In this document: in pieces, positions 50,241 through 58,804 of the stretch
Layout of the letters: each line of letters starts with the position of its first letter
Position numbering within the stretch: position 1 is the stretch's first letter
Assembly: GCF_003033885.1 (NCBI RefSeq)
Contig: NZ_CP024081.1
Location: forward strand, 1,275,898-1,339,897
Direction: 5' to 3'
Source: Pseudomonas rhizophila
GTDB taxonomy: Bacteria > Pseudomonadota > Gammaproteobacteria > Pseudomonadales > Pseudomonadaceae
Length of the DNA: 64,000 nt
The notes under the pieces: generated by a model
What the model saw: the letters and a program-made list of their open reading frames with translations, nothing else
What the model was told of the DNA's origin: nothing
Databases searched by the model: none
Translations under genes and position numbers: made by a program

Positions 50241-51584
50241 ATGACGACCGATGGCCAGTGTTCACTCGCGCAGCGACTGACGGGCATTGATGAGATTGAG
50301 TGTGTCACCCCGGATTTGAATGGCGTGCCACGAGGCAAGGTGATGACTGCCGAGGGCTTCCTCGAGGGTCGACGGTTGCAGATGGCGCGGGGTGTGCTGT
50401 TGCAGTGCATCATGGGCGGTTATCCGCCGTCGCGTTTTTATGGCAGCGACGACGGCGACCTGGCGCTGGTGGCCGACCCGAAACACATTCACCGCTTGCC
50501 CTGGAGCGAACAGCCGCGAGCCTTGGCGATTTGCGACGCTGATGAGCTGACTGGTGAAAGCTCCCGGCTCTCCACGCGCGGTCAGCTCAAACAGGTTATT
50601 GCTCGTTATGCCGCCCTCGGCTTGGCGCCCGTGGTGGCGACCGAGCTGGAATTTTTCGTGTTCGCCCCCAACCCGGACCCGACCCAGCCGTTCCAGCCGC
50701 CTGTGGGCCTGGACGGACGGCGTGAAGACGGTCACTCGGCGTTCAGCATCAGTTCCAATAACGGCCTGCGACCGTTCTTTAAAGAGGTCTATGCATGCAT
50801 GGCGGCGCTGGGCTTGCCCCGCGACACCTTCATGCATGAAATGGGCGTGAGCCAGTTCGAGATCAATCTGCTTCACGGCGATCCTCTGTTGCTGGCCGAC
50901 CAGACGTTCCTGTTCAAGCACCTGCTCAAGGAAGTTGCCCTCAAACACGGCCTGACCGTGGTCTGCATGGCCAAGCCCCTGGCCCATACGCCGGGCAGTT
51001 CGATGCATATTCATCAGAGCGTCGTCGAGCTGGACAGCGACCGCAATGTGTTCAGCGACGAAGCGGGCGAGCCGACGGCGGCGTTCCGGCATTTCATCGG
51101 CGGGCAACAGGCTGGCATGGCGGATTTCACTGCGCTGTTCGCGCCGAACGTGAATTCCTACCAGCGCCTGTGTCACCCTTTTGCGTCACCGAACAATGCC
51201 TGTTGGTCCCATGACAATCGTTCGGCCGGGTTGCGGATTCCCGCCAGTTCGCCGGCGGCCCGTCGGGTCGAGAATCGCTTGCCGGGTGCCGATGCCAACC
51301 CCTATCTGGCGATTGCCGCCAGTCTGGCTGCGGGGCTTTATGGCATCGAAAATCGCCTGGAGCCGAGCGCCGCGATCCAGGGCGAATTCCAAGTGCCGGA
51401 CAATCTTTCGCTGCCATGTACCTTGCATGCAGCCCTGGAACGTCTGAAGCGTAGTCATCTGGCGAAGGAACTGTTCGGTACGGAGTTCATCGAAGGCTAC
51501 ATCGCTTCGAAGACCATGGAGCTGACCAGCTTCTTTGATGAAATTACTCCCTGGGAGCGGCGTGTTCTAGCGGCCCAGGCATAA
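50241..51584 (+). CDS. glutamine-synthetase-family gamma-glutamylamine ligase (PauA/PuuA-like)
   Basis: 447-residue type I glutamine-synthetase-fold ligase. Catalytic blocks include ATELEFFVF, HEMGVSQFEINLLHGDPL, KPLAHTPGSSMHIHQSV, NVNSYQRLCH and ENRLPGADANPYLAIAA. The regulatory adenylylation tyrosine segment of true GlnA is absent; the end is ELTSFFDEITPWERRVL, as in the gamma-glutamylpolyamine synthetases. It probably glutamylates a polyamine or another amine; the substrate is not readable. The neighbouring MFS gene (68 bp downstream) may carry the substrate or product. Confidence 0.85.
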   Translation: MTTDGQCSLAQRLTGIDEIECVTPDLNGVPRGKVMTAEGFLEGRRLQMARGVLLQCIMGGYPPSRFYGSDDGDLALVADPKHIHRLPWSEQPRALAICDADELTGESSRLSTRGQLKQVIARYAALGLAPVVATELEFFVFAPNPDPTQPFQPPVGLDGRREDGHSAFSISSNNGLRPFFKEVYACMAALGLPRDTFMHEMGVSQFEINLLHGDPLLLADQTFLFKHLLKEVALKHGLTVVCMAKPLAHTPGSSMHIHQSVVELDSDRNVFSDEAGEPTAAFRHFIGGQQAGMADFTALFAPNVNSYQRLCHPFASPNNACWSHDNRSAGLRIPASSPAARRVENRLPGADANPYLAIAASLAAGLYGIENRLEPSAAIQGEFQVPDNLSLPCTLHAALERLKRSHLAKELFGTEFIEGYIASKTMELTSFFDEITPWERRVLAAQA

Positions 51585-51652
51585 CCAAACGTCGCATTCG
51601 GGCTATCTTCTAAATAGCCCGTACTCATCTCAAGGAGCCGCTCGGAACGCCG

Positions 51653-53026
51653 ATGCGCCAAATCTGGAAACCTTTTCGAGCGCTGTATTTCGCCTCGCTG
51701 ATGATGTTGATCGGCTCGGGCCTGCTGAGTACCTACCTGGCCTTGCGCCTGGCTGCCGACAATGTCGACAGCCTGTGGGTCGGTGCGCTTATGGCCGCCA
51801 ACTATTTCGGCCTGGTGCTGGGGGGCAAGATCGGCCACCGGCTGATCGCCCGCGTCGGGCACATCCGGGCTTATTCGGCCTGCGCCGGGATTGTCGGTGC
51901 GGCGGTGCTGGGCCATGGCCTGGTGGATTGGCTGCCGGCCTGGATCGTGCTGCGGGTAATTGTCGGCCTGGGCATGATGTGCCAGTACATGGTGATCGAG
52001 AGCTGGCTCAACGAGCAGGCCGATGCCAAGCAGCGTGGCGTGGTATTCAGTGGTTACATGATCGCTTCCTACCTGGGCCTGGTGCTGGGTCAGTTGATTC
52101 TGGTCATGCACCCGGCCTTGGGGCTTGAGTTGCTGATGCTGGTGGCGCTGTGCTTCGCCTTGTGTCTGGTGCCGGTGACACTCACCCGGCGGATTCACCC
52201 GGCGGCGCTGCACCCGGCGCCCATGGAGCCGCGCTTTTTCATCAAGCGAGTGCCGCAGTCATTGAGTACGGTGCTGGGCTCGGGGCTGATCGTCGGTTCG
52301 TTCTATGGCCTGGCGCCGCTGTACGCTTCTCAGCAGGGGCTGTCGACCGAGCAGGTTGGTCTGTTCATGGGTAGCTGCATCTTTGCCGGATTGCTGGTTC
52401 AGTGGCCCCTGGGCTGGCTCTCCGATCGATATGACCGGGCGCTGCTGATCCGCTGCTTTGCACTGGTGCTGACGGTCTGTGCGCTGCCCTTGGCGATATT
52501 GCCGACGGTGCCGTTGGAGGTGCTGTTCGTCGCGGGGTTCTTCTGTTCGCTGGTGCAGTTCTGCCTGTATCCGTTGGCGGTGGCGTTTTCCAACGACCAC
52601 GTCGAAGCTGATCGAAGGGTATCCCTGACGGCCATGCTGCTGGTGACCTATGGGGTTGGCGCCAGTATCGGGCCGCTGGTAGCGGGGGTGCTGATGAAGA
52701 TGTTCGGCAGCCAGATGCTCTATGCCTTTTTTGCCTTCTTCGCCCTGGTGCTGGTGTGGCGAATCCGGCCGAAGGCGGTGACCAACCTGCATCAGGTCGA
52801 CGACGCACCGCTGCATCACGTGGCGATGCCGGACAGCATGTCGAGTTCGCCTCTGGTGGCGTGCCTCGATCCCCGGGTGGACGAACAAGTGGTGCAGGAG
52901 CAGATGCACGTCGATCCTGTGCCGACGGAAGAACCGGCCGACGAAGAACCCGTCATGGAGGAAGTTGCCGCCGAAGAGGCGAACGACGAGCCGTCGAGCC
53001 CCGATTTCACTCAGGCCAGGCCTTGA
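51653..53026 (+). CDS. MFS transporter (YcaD-like)
   Basis: 457-residue inner-membrane transporter with about 12 membrane helices (residues 10-390) and a cytoplasmic acidic C-terminal tail (EEPADEEPVMEEVAAEEAND). GGKIGHRLIARVGHIRAY between helices 2 and 3 and WLSDRYDRALLIR between 8 and 9 are MFS loop motifs. VIESWLNEQADAKQRGVVFS resembles the YcaD family. Substrate unknown. A bidirectional terminator follows. Confidence 0.88.
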   Translation: MRQIWKPFRALYFASLMMLIGSGLLSTYLALRLAADNVDSLWVGALMAANYFGLVLGGKIGHRLIARVGHIRAYSACAGIVGAAVLGHGLVDWLPAWIVLRVIVGLGMMCQYMVIESWLNEQADAKQRGVVFSGYMIASYLGLVLGQLILVMHPALGLELLMLVALCFALCLVPVTLTRRIHPAALHPAPMEPRFFIKRVPQSLSTVLGSGLIVGSFYGLAPLYASQQGLSTEQVGLFMGSCIFAGLLVQWPLGWLSDRYDRALLIRCFALVLTVCALPLAILPTVPLEVLFVAGFFCSLVQFCLYPLAVAFSNDHVEADRRVSLTAMLLVTYGVGASIGPLVAGVLMKMFGSQMLYAFFAFFALVLVWRIRPKAVTNLHQVDDAPLHHVAMPDSMSSSPLVACLDPRVDEQVVQEQMHVDPVPTEEPADEEPVMEEVAAEEANDEPSSPDFTQARP

Positions 53027-53037
53027 GCCAGTCATAA

Positions 53038-53078
53038 AAAAACGGGCAGTCACCGCAAGGGACTGCCCGTTTTTTTAC
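53038..53078. terminator. bidirectional terminator between MFS gene and flgZ
   Basis: AAACGGGCAGTC / GACTGCCCGTTT stem with 9-nt loop, A-run on the left and T-run on the right; it can end transcripts from both sides. Confidence 0.9.
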
Positions 53079-53088
53079 GTGTCGAAAA

Positions 53089-53835
53089 TCAGAGGTCGTC
53101 TTTGTCGAAACGACGGGCTTCGCGCTGTAGCTGATACACGAAACGCTCAACCTGCCGTTGCACCAGGCCGCTGATGTTGTGGAAACGTACGCCGGCGAAG
53201 GTGGTGTTGATCCTTTCTTCGAAATGCAGATAGCGCAGTTCGACCGGTGCGGTCATGTTGCCGAAGGGCAATGCCGCGATAAAGCGCTCGTAGACCTGGC
53301 CCAATTGCAGGCGTGCGGTAATGTCACCTTCGAAGCGCAACTTGCAGCCTGTGGCGGAAATATCCAGCAGCTTGCCGTCAACCGGTGACTTGAGTTTGTC
53401 ACCGCCCAGCTCGACGCTTACCAGTTGCGCCAGCTTGAGGGCGGCGCGGAAGGCGTTGCGGCGTTGGTGGTAAACCACTTCGTCAGGCAAGGCGCCGCGA
53501 TAGCAGCGGCCGTCGCTGGACTCATCGATGGTCAAAGGGCCGTTGCTTTCCCACGCGATGCGCACGCCATCATGGAAACCCTCGACACGAAACGGCTCGC
53601 CCGCCAACAGGAAGCGTTCGCCGTCCCGGGGGATCATTTCATCCAGGGCTAGGGCGTTACGCTCCCGGTCGACATCGACCAGATAGCTCTGGAAGCGCTG
53701 GCTGCGTTCGTGGAAGGTGATGATCAGCGGGTCATGGCTATCTTGCAGCATCCGCAGGTTGCCGGAAATTTCCAGGGGCGTGGCGAGGACCTTGGGCGGC
53801 TGCGGAGCATCATCCGCGTTTGAGGCATTGAACAC
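53089..53835 (-). CDS. flgZ: PilZ-domain flagellar brake protein FlgZ (YcgR-like)
   Basis: 248-residue protein with an N-terminal YcgR domain (about residues 20-110) and a C-terminal PilZ domain. The c-di-GMP-binding RxxxR is seen in [12 protein letters not shown] and the [D/N]xSxxG motif as [11 protein letters not shown]. It slows or biases the flagellar motor when c-di-GMP is high. It follows flgN at the end of the flgM-flgN-flgZ group, the arrangement described in P. fluorescens. Ribosome site GGAGATT precedes the ATG. Confidence 0.94.
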   Translation of the reverse strand: MFNASNADDAPQPPKVLATPLEISGNLRMLQDSHDPLIITFHERSQRFQSYLVDVDRERNALALDEMIPRDGERFLLAGEPFRVEGFHDGVRIAWESNGPLTIDESSDGRCYRGALPDEVVYHQRRNAFRAALKLAQLVSVELGGDKLKSPVDGKLLDISATGCKLRFEGDITARLQLGQVYERFIAALPFGNMTAPVELRYLHFEERINTTFAGVRFHNISGLVQRQVERFVYQLQREARRFDKDDL

Positions 53836-53924
53836 GGTGGGTCAATCTCCAGGCAAAATACGACGAGTAGCCAGCATTTTGCCAGCATGTGTCGCGCGTT
53901 GATAGAGCGCCGGCACTGTTCGTT

Positions 53925-54392
53925 TCATGCCTGGCTGAGCGGGCGGTGCTTGACCATCTTGGCGGTCGAACCGCGAGCGTCATAGAGCGTCGGGATTTCA
54001 CCGCCGTTGAGAATGCGCAACTGGTTGGCGGTGGCGGCTTGCTGAACCTGGATCGACTGTCCGTTGCGAATGTTGGCGGCCTGGCATTGAGCGAGCAGGT
54101 CGTTGAGCACTTCACTTTGGGACAACAGTTGATCGCCCACCGACGACTGGCTGGCCAGCTGCTCAAGGCCATCGCGATTGGCGGGCAGGTTGAGGCTGGC
54201 GAGGATCTCGCTGCGCTTGCGGCCATGCTGATCGAGCAGAATGATCAATGCCTGTTTCTGCGCCAGGATATTCTCCAGCGACGGCATGTCGCGACCGTGC
54301 AATGCCAGGGACTCGGCCTGCAATAGCTCCAGCAATTGTTGCGCCGGGGCAAAGTCGTCGGTGATCAGTTGCAACAAATTAGTGTCGTGCAT
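53925..54392 (-). CDS. flgN: flagellar export chaperone FlgN
   Basis: 155-residue helical chaperone (LLQLITDDFAPAQQLLELLQ, ALHGRDMPSLENILAQKQAL) for the hook-filament junction proteins FlgK and FlgL. It lies 48 bp after flgM and 89 bp before flgZ on the same strand. TAAGG lies before the ATG. Confidence 0.92.
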   Translation of the reverse strand: MHDTNLLQLITDDFAPAQQLLELLQAESLALHGRDMPSLENILAQKQALIILLDQHGRKRSEILASLNLPANRDGLEQLASQSSVGDQLLSQSEVLNDLLAQCQAANIRNGQSIQVQQAATANQLRILNGGEIPTLYDARGSTAKMVKHRPLSQA

Positions 54393-54440
54393 GGCTGGCC
54401 TTAGGTCTTAAGCGTCCAAAAGCCTGGCGCAGGCGTTGGC

Positions 54441-54755
54441 CTAGCGCTGGGCTTCGAAGTTGAGCAGTTTGCTGGCTACACGGTTGCTGTCGACTTTATA
54501 GCTGCCATCGGCGATTGCTGCTTTCAACTCGGCCACACGGGCGTTGTCGACGACAGGTTGATCGCGCAGCTTGTCAGTGACCTTCTGCAACTGCTGAGCC
54601 TCATTGCTGAGGTGTACCGACTCCCCGTTGCTGACAGTGGCGGCTTGTTCGGCCGGCACGGATTTGTCGGTTTCGACGGTTTCCTTGCTGGCGTTAGGGC
54701 GCGTAGTGCCTGTTAGCGGTGAAGAGCTGTTTAAACGATTGAAATCGATGACCAT
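54441..54755 (-). CDS. flgM: anti-sigma-28 factor FlgM
   Basis: 104-residue FlgM family protein ([21 protein letters not shown]-terminal [22 protein letters not shown] motif region binds FliA). It holds back sigma-28 until the hook is complete and is then exported. A sigma-28-type promoter 37-63 bp upstream gives the usual autoregulatory loop. Confidence 0.94.
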   Translation of the reverse strand: MVIDFNRLNSSSPLTGTTRPNASKETVETDKSVPAEQAATVSNGESVHLSNEAQQLQKVTDKLRDQPVVDNARVAELKAAIADGSYKVDSNRVASKLLNFEAQR

Positions 54756-54791
54756 GGTAAAAAACCTCTGGGTATTTGGACGCTTGCCATG

Positions 54792-54818
54792 TTTTCGGCC
54801 ATCCCCAAAAAAACTTTA
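54792..54818 (-). promoter_or_regulatory. sigma-28 (FliA) promoter of flgMN(Z)
   Basis: On the minus strand TAAA (54818-54815), exactly 15 bp, GCCGAAAA (54799-54792); consensus TAAA-N15-GCCGATAA with one mismatch. Confidence 0.8.
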
Positions 54819-54928
54819 GGCTCATTTATTCAATGAACGTGCGCACGTCTGCGCTTGCCTTTGCGTAAGGCACAGTCTAGGGAACACCGTGGGCAAGCGC
54901 CAGCTCTCTACCCATTTCCACCCGATCT

Positions 54929-55693
54929 CTACATAGCCACTTCCACATGGCCTGGGGCCATTACCTGCGCCTTGATAACGCGTTGGGAATTAAGGTTTTT
55001 CACCCGAATCTGTTCTCGCATGCCGCCGTTGGACAAAGCCTCGCCCGGCATCCGCACGGCCAGGGTCCCGCTGCGGGCGGTGATGACCACCTGATCGCCC
55101 TTGCGCACCACTTCGGCTTGTTCCAGGTGGACCAGGGTAATGACCTGGTCGGCGACCATTGGTCGGACAAGTTTCTGACCGATGGCCTGATCGACGGAGG
55201 TGAGGAAACCCTGGTTGATCTGGCTGACATCCCGTTCACGCAGTGTCACGTCCTGAGGCTCGACGATCCCGGCCCGCTTGAGCGGACGGGTGGTGGTGAC
55301 GATTTCGCGAAACAGGCGCACTTGAGCGGGCACGAACACCGTCCAGGGCGCGGCGCTGTCGCACCGCAGCTTTACCGTGACCCGGCCCAGTGGTCTGGCC
55401 GGGCTCTCCAGAGACGCAGTCAATTCCTTGTCACACATGGGCATGCGCAGGCGCGGGTCGAGCTGGTTGACTTCGATTTCGTAGCGACCTTCGGTTTGAC
55501 TGGTTGCCAGGTAGTCTTCTACGGTGAATTCAAGAAAGCCCTGAGTGACGCCGATAAGGAGATCAGGCAAGGTAACCGGAACAGCACCAAAGGCAGGGCC
55601 GCCCAAAGCGAGCAGGCAGGCAGCCAACAGTGCACCGAGCCAGTGGCGGCAGTGAGTGGTCAGGCGTCGAAAAAATGTCGTTTGTGCGTTCAT
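54929..55693 (-). CDS. flgA: flagellar P-ring assembly chaperone FlgA
   Basis: 254-residue periplasmic protein with signal peptide (hydrophobic LGALLAACLLALGGPAFGA, residues 19-37) and a C-terminal SAF domain (VVTTTRPLKRAGIVEPQDVT to LRERDVSQINQGFL and TARSGTLAVRMPGEALSNG), needed for FlgI P-ring formation. No Shine-Dalgarno is seen before the ATG, and a good sigma-54 promoter ends only 12 bp upstream, so the mRNA would be nearly leaderless (see findings). It is divergent from cheV. Confidence 0.93.
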   Translation of the reverse strand: MNAQTTFFRRLTTHCRHWLGALLAACLLALGGPAFGAVPVTLPDLLIGVTQGFLEFTVEDYLATSQTEGRYEIEVNQLDPRLRMPMCDKELTASLESPARPLGRVTVKLRCDSAAPWTVFVPAQVRLFREIVTTTRPLKRAGIVEPQDVTLRERDVSQINQGFLTSVDQAIGQKLVRPMVADQVITLVHLEQAEVVRKGDQVVITARSGTLAVRMPGEALSNGGMREQIRVKNLNSQRVIKAQVMAPGHVEVAM

Positions 55694-55704
55694 GCCGGTT
55701 CAAT

Positions 55705-55720
55705 AGCAAGCCCCGTGCCG
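55705..55720 (-). promoter_or_regulatory. sigma-54 promoter of flgA
   Basis: Minus strand CGGCACGGGGCTTGCT, matching TGGCACG-N4-TTGCT except the first base. The -12 element lies 12 nt before the flgA ATG. Confidence 0.65.
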
Positions 55721-55771
55721 TTTAGTGATGAATGCGCGTCGGACACATTAGCGTTAGGTAGGAGTCAGGGC

Positions 55772-56698
55772 ATGGCGGGAGTAATGGATTCGGTAAACCA
55801 GCGCACTCAGCTGGTCGGTCAGAATCGCCTGGAGCTGTTGTTGTTCCGTCTCGACGGCCAACAGATGTACGGGATCAACGTATTCAAGGTCCGCGAGGTG
55901 CTCCAGTGCCCGAAGCTGACCCTGATGCCCAAGTCCAGCCCCGTCGTGTGCGGTGTGGCCAATATCCGCGGAGCGACCATCCCGATTCTCGATCTGGCGA
56001 TGGCGACCGGTTCGGGGCGGCTTCTGGATCAGAGCAATCCGTTCGTGATCATCACCGAGTACAACACCAAGACCCAGGGCTTCCTGGTGCGCTCGGTGGA
56101 GCGCATCGTCAACATGAACTGGGAAGAGATCCATCCGCCGCCCAAGGGCACCGGTCGCGATCACTACCTCACGGCGGTGACCCGGGTCGATAACCAGTTG
56201 GTGGAAATCATCGACGTGGAGAAAATCCTCGCCGAAGTGGCACCGACCCCGGAAACGATTTCCGTGGGGGTGGTCGACGCCGAAACCCAGCACAAGGCGA
56301 TTTCGCTGCGGGTCCTGACGGTTGATGATTCTTCGGTGGCACGTAAGCAGGTGACCCGTTGTCTACAAACGGTCGGTGTCGAAGTGGTAGCGTTGAACGA
56401 CGGACGCCAGGCCCTGGATTACCTGCGCAAGCTGGTGGAAGAGGGCAAGAAGCCGGAAGAGGAGTTTCTGATGATGATCTCCGACATTGAAATGCCGGAG
56501 ATGGACGGGTACACCCTGACGTCGGAAATCCGCAACGACCCGCGCATGCAAAAGCTGCATATTGTCTTGCACACCTCGTTGTCCGGTGTTTTCAACCAGG
56601 CGATGGTCAAGAAGGTGGGGGCCGATGATTTCCTGGCCAAGTTCCGGCCCGATGACCTGGCTTCCCGGGTAGTCGAGCGCATCAAGGCTGCAGAATAA
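55772..56698 (+). CDS. cheV: chemotaxis coupling protein CheV
   Basis: 308-residue fusion of a CheW-like domain (about residues 12-155; LLLFRLDGQQMYGINVFKVR, VVCGVANIRGATIPILDLA) and a receiver domain (about 175-305; LTVDDSS, MISDIEMPEMDGYTLTSEI with the phospho-acceptor aspartate in SDIEMPEMDG). It couples chemoreceptors to CheA with adaptation by phosphorylation. Start at ATG 55772, with AGGAG 8 bp upstream; a second ATG 12 bp further on is also in frame. Confidence 0.95.
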   Translation: MAGVMDSVNQRTQLVGQNRLELLLFRLDGQQMYGINVFKVREVLQCPKLTLMPKSSPVVCGVANIRGATIPILDLAMATGSGRLLDQSNPFVIITEYNTKTQGFLVRSVERIVNMNWEEIHPPPKGTGRDHYLTAVTRVDNQLVEIIDVEKILAEVAPTPETISVGVVDAETQHKAISLRVLTVDDSSVARKQVTRCLQTVGVEVVALNDGRQALDYLRKLVEEGKKPEEEFLMMISDIEMPEMDGYTLTSEIRNDPRMQKLHIVLHTSLSGVFNQAMVKKVGADDFLAKFRPDDLASRVVERIKAAE

Positions 56699-56751
56699 AG
56701 GTCGGGCGCGTTGTGCGCCCGGCAAGTCAATACGATGAAAGAGGCGGTATT

Positions 56752-57579
56752 TTGTCTACGGGTAATTTGGATTTCGAACAGTTCCGGGTCTTCCTGGAAA
56801 AAGCCTGTGGCATTTTGCTTGGTGAAAACAAGCAATACCTGGTGTCGAGCCGTCTCAATAAGTTGATGGAGCAACAGGGCCTGAAATCGTTGGGCGAACT
56901 GGTCCAGCGCATCCAGACCCAGCCGCGCAGTGGGTTGCGCGAGATGGTGGTGGATGCCATGACCACCAACGAAACCCTGTGGTTTCGCGACACCTATCCG
57001 TTCGAGGTGTTGAAGAACAGGGTGCTGCCGGCGGCCATCAAGGCCAGTCCGGGGCAACGCTTGCGGATCTGGTCGGCGGCCTGTTCGTCGGGACAGGAAC
57101 CCTATTCGCTGTCGATGTCCATCGATGAGTTCGAGCGGACCAATATCGGCCAGCTGAAAATGGGCGTGCAAATCGTCGCCACCGATTTGTCCGGGACGAT
57201 GCTCAATAACTGCAAGACCGGCGAATACGACAGCCTGGCCATCGGCCGCGGCCTGTCGCCTGATCGCCTGCAACGCTACTTCGACCCCAAAGGGCCGGGT
57301 AAATGGGTGGTCAAGGCGCCGATCAAGAGCCGCGTGGAGTTCCGTTCGTTCAACCTGCTGGACAGCTACGCCAGCCTGGGCAAGTTCGACATCGTGTTCT
57401 GCCGCAACGTGCTGATCTACTTCTCTGCCGAAGTGAAAAAAGACATCCTGCTGCGCATCCATAGCACGCTCAAACCGGGCGGCTACCTGTTCCTCGGCGC
57501 CTCCGAGGCATTGAACGGTTTGCCGGACCACTACCAGATGGTGCAGTGCAGTCCAGGGATCATCTATCAGGCGAAGTGA
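56752..57579 (+). CDS. cheR: chemotaxis protein methyltransferase CheR
   Basis: 275-residue SAM-dependent methyltransferase for receptor glutamates. CheR_N helices (NLDFEQFRVFLEKACGILLG) and the catalytic domain: TTNETLWFRD, RIWSAACSSGQEPYSLSM (SAM loop), VATDLS, FDIVFCRNVLIYF. The start is a TTG (codes MSTGNLDF) with AGAGGCGG before it; there is no ATG at a suitable place, and the open frame further upstream (from a GTG at 56713) is not family-like. 53 bp after cheV, probably one operon. Confidence 0.93.
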   Translation: MSTGNLDFEQFRVFLEKACGILLGENKQYLVSSRLNKLMEQQGLKSLGELVQRIQTQPRSGLREMVVDAMTTNETLWFRDTYPFEVLKNRVLPAAIKASPGQRLRIWSAACSSGQEPYSLSMSIDEFERTNIGQLKMGVQIVATDLSGTMLNNCKTGEYDSLAIGRGLSPDRLQRYFDPKGPGKWVVKAPIKSRVEFRSFNLLDSYASLGKFDIVFCRNVLIYFSAEVKKDILLRIHSTLKPGGYLFLGASEALNGLPDHYQMVQCSPGIIYQAK

Positions 57580-57598
57580 TTTGCTTGGGTTGGCAAAA

Positions 57599-57630
57599 AA
57601 ACGGGAGTCCGCAAAGGCTCCCGTTTTTTT
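57599..57630 (+). terminator. cheVR terminator
   Basis: AAACGGGAG / CTCCCGTTT stem, 10-nt loop, eight T after; A-run on the other side. Confidence 0.9.
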
Positions 57631-57665
57631 TGCCTGCTGATTTTTCCCTGTCACCCCTATCCCCT

Positions 57666-57756
57666 TGTGGGAGCGAGCCTGCTCGCGATAGCGGTATCAC
57701 AGGCGATATCCATGGTGACTGACCCACCGTTATCGCGAGCAGGCTCGCTCCCACAA
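57666..57756. repeat. REP inverted pair upstream of flgB
   Basis: GTGGGAGCGAGCCTGCTCGC facing TATCGCGAGCAGGCTCGCTC between the cheR terminator and the flgB control region. Confidence 0.88.
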
Positions 57757-57780
57757 GGTCGTCGGTGTCGCAGAAGCGGC

Positions 57781-57820
57781 AGAAAAGCGGCAGCCAGCGG
57801 AAACCGATTGCCGCTTTTCT
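57781..57820. promoter_or_regulatory. 12-bp inverted repeat upstream of the flgB sigma-54 promoter
   Basis: AGAAAAGCGGCA (57781-57792) and TGCCGCTTTTCT (57809-57820), perfect, 16-bp spacer, about 56 bp before the -24 element. No T-run follows, so it is not a terminator. Position fits an activator (enhancer) site for FleQ or FleR; the protein is not determined. Confidence 0.45.
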
Positions 57821-57875
57821 GGCATTGCCGCTTTGCCGATGCCCGCAAAGCCCCGGTTTATGGGCTTTTTGAAAG

Positions 57876-57891
57876 TGGCACGACGCTTGCT
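57876..57891 (+). promoter_or_regulatory. sigma-54 promoter of flgBCDE
   Basis: TGGCACGACGCTTGCT, a full match to TGGCACG-N4-TTGCT, 44 bp before the flgB ATG. Confidence 0.88.
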
Positions 57892-57934
57892 ATGTCCATC
57901 GTACGTAAATTCTGGTCACCCGAAGGTTTCCAAC

Positions 57935-58342
57935 ATGAGCATCAGTTTCGATAAAGCGCTCGGCATCCACGAAAAGGCCCTGAGCTTCCGCGCCCAGCGT
58001 GCCGAAGTCCTGGCCAACAACATCGCCAACGCCGACACCCCGAACTTCAAGGCTCGGGACCTGGACTTCTCCAAAGTGCTCGCCGAGCAGAACGAGAAGG
58101 CCAAGAACGGCCACTTCGCCCTGAACATGACCAACAGCCGTCACATCGAAGCCGAAGGCCTGGGCAATGCCGATGAGTCGCTGATGTACCGCACGCCGAT
58201 GCAGCCTTCGATCGACCAGAACACCGTGGACGCTCAACTGGAACAGTCCAACTACACGGAAAACTCCGTGAACTTCCAGGCCAGCTTCACCCTGCTCAAT
58301 AGCAAATTCAAAGGGCTGGTATCGGCCCTGCGCGGAGAGTAA
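57935..58342 (+). CDS. flgB: flagellar basal-body rod protein FlgB
   Basis: 135-residue proximal rod subunit (FDKALGIHEKALSFRAQRAE, VLANNIANADTPNFKARDLD), exported by the flagellar type III system. First gene of flgBCDE behind a sigma-54 promoter; the ATG at 57935 fits the family start MSISFDKAL. Three bp separate its stop from flgC. Confidence 0.96.
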   Translation: MSISFDKALGIHEKALSFRAQRAEVLANNIANADTPNFKARDLDFSKVLAEQNEKAKNGHFALNMTNSRHIEAEGLGNADESLMYRTPMQPSIDQNTVDAQLEQSNYTENSVNFQASFTLLNSKFKGLVSALRGE

Positions 58343-58345
58343 GTC

Positions 58346-58789
58346 ATGTCGATTGCGAGCGTATTCAACATTGCCGGCAGCGCCATGAGTGCCCAGACCA
58401 CGCGTCTGAACACCGTCGCCAGTAACATCGCCAACGCCGAGACCGTGTCGTCGAGCATCGACCAGACCTACCGTGCCCGTCACCCGGTGTTCGCCACCAT
58501 GTTCCAGGGCGGCCAATCCGGCGGCAGCGACTCGCTGTTCCAGGAGCAGGACGCCGCAGGGCAGGGTGTGCAGGTGCTCGGCGTGGTCGAAGACCAGAGC
58601 AACCTCGACGCACGCTACGAGCCGAACCACCCGGCCGCCGACGCCAAGGGCTACGTCTATTACCCGAACGTGAACGTCGTTGAAGAAATGGCCGACATGA
58701 TTTCCGCCAGTCGTTCGTTCCAGACCAACGTCGAAATGATGAACACCGCCAAAACCATGATGCAGAAGGTCCTGACCCTCGGTCAGTGA
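58346..58789 (+). CDS. flgC: flagellar basal-body rod protein FlgC
   Basis: 147-residue rod protein (SIASVFNIAGSAMSAQTTRL, NTVASNIANAETVSSS; C-terminal EMADMISASRSFQTNVEMMN). CGGAGAG before the ATG overlaps the end of flgB. Confidence 0.96.
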   Translation: MSIASVFNIAGSAMSAQTTRLNTVASNIANAETVSSSIDQTYRARHPVFATMFQGGQSGGSDSLFQEQDAAGQGVQVLGVVEDQSNLDARYEPNHPAADAKGYVYYPNVNVVEEMADMISASRSFQTNVEMMNTAKTMMQKVLTLGQ

Positions 58790-58804
58790 TAAGGGGCGAG
58801 TCAC

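Noticed and set aside
54947..55771. Long N-terminal extension of cheV across flgA (583-codon frame)
   Set aside because: The region is antisense to flgA, and the CheV family starts at MAGVMDSV with a good ribosome site at 55759-55763.
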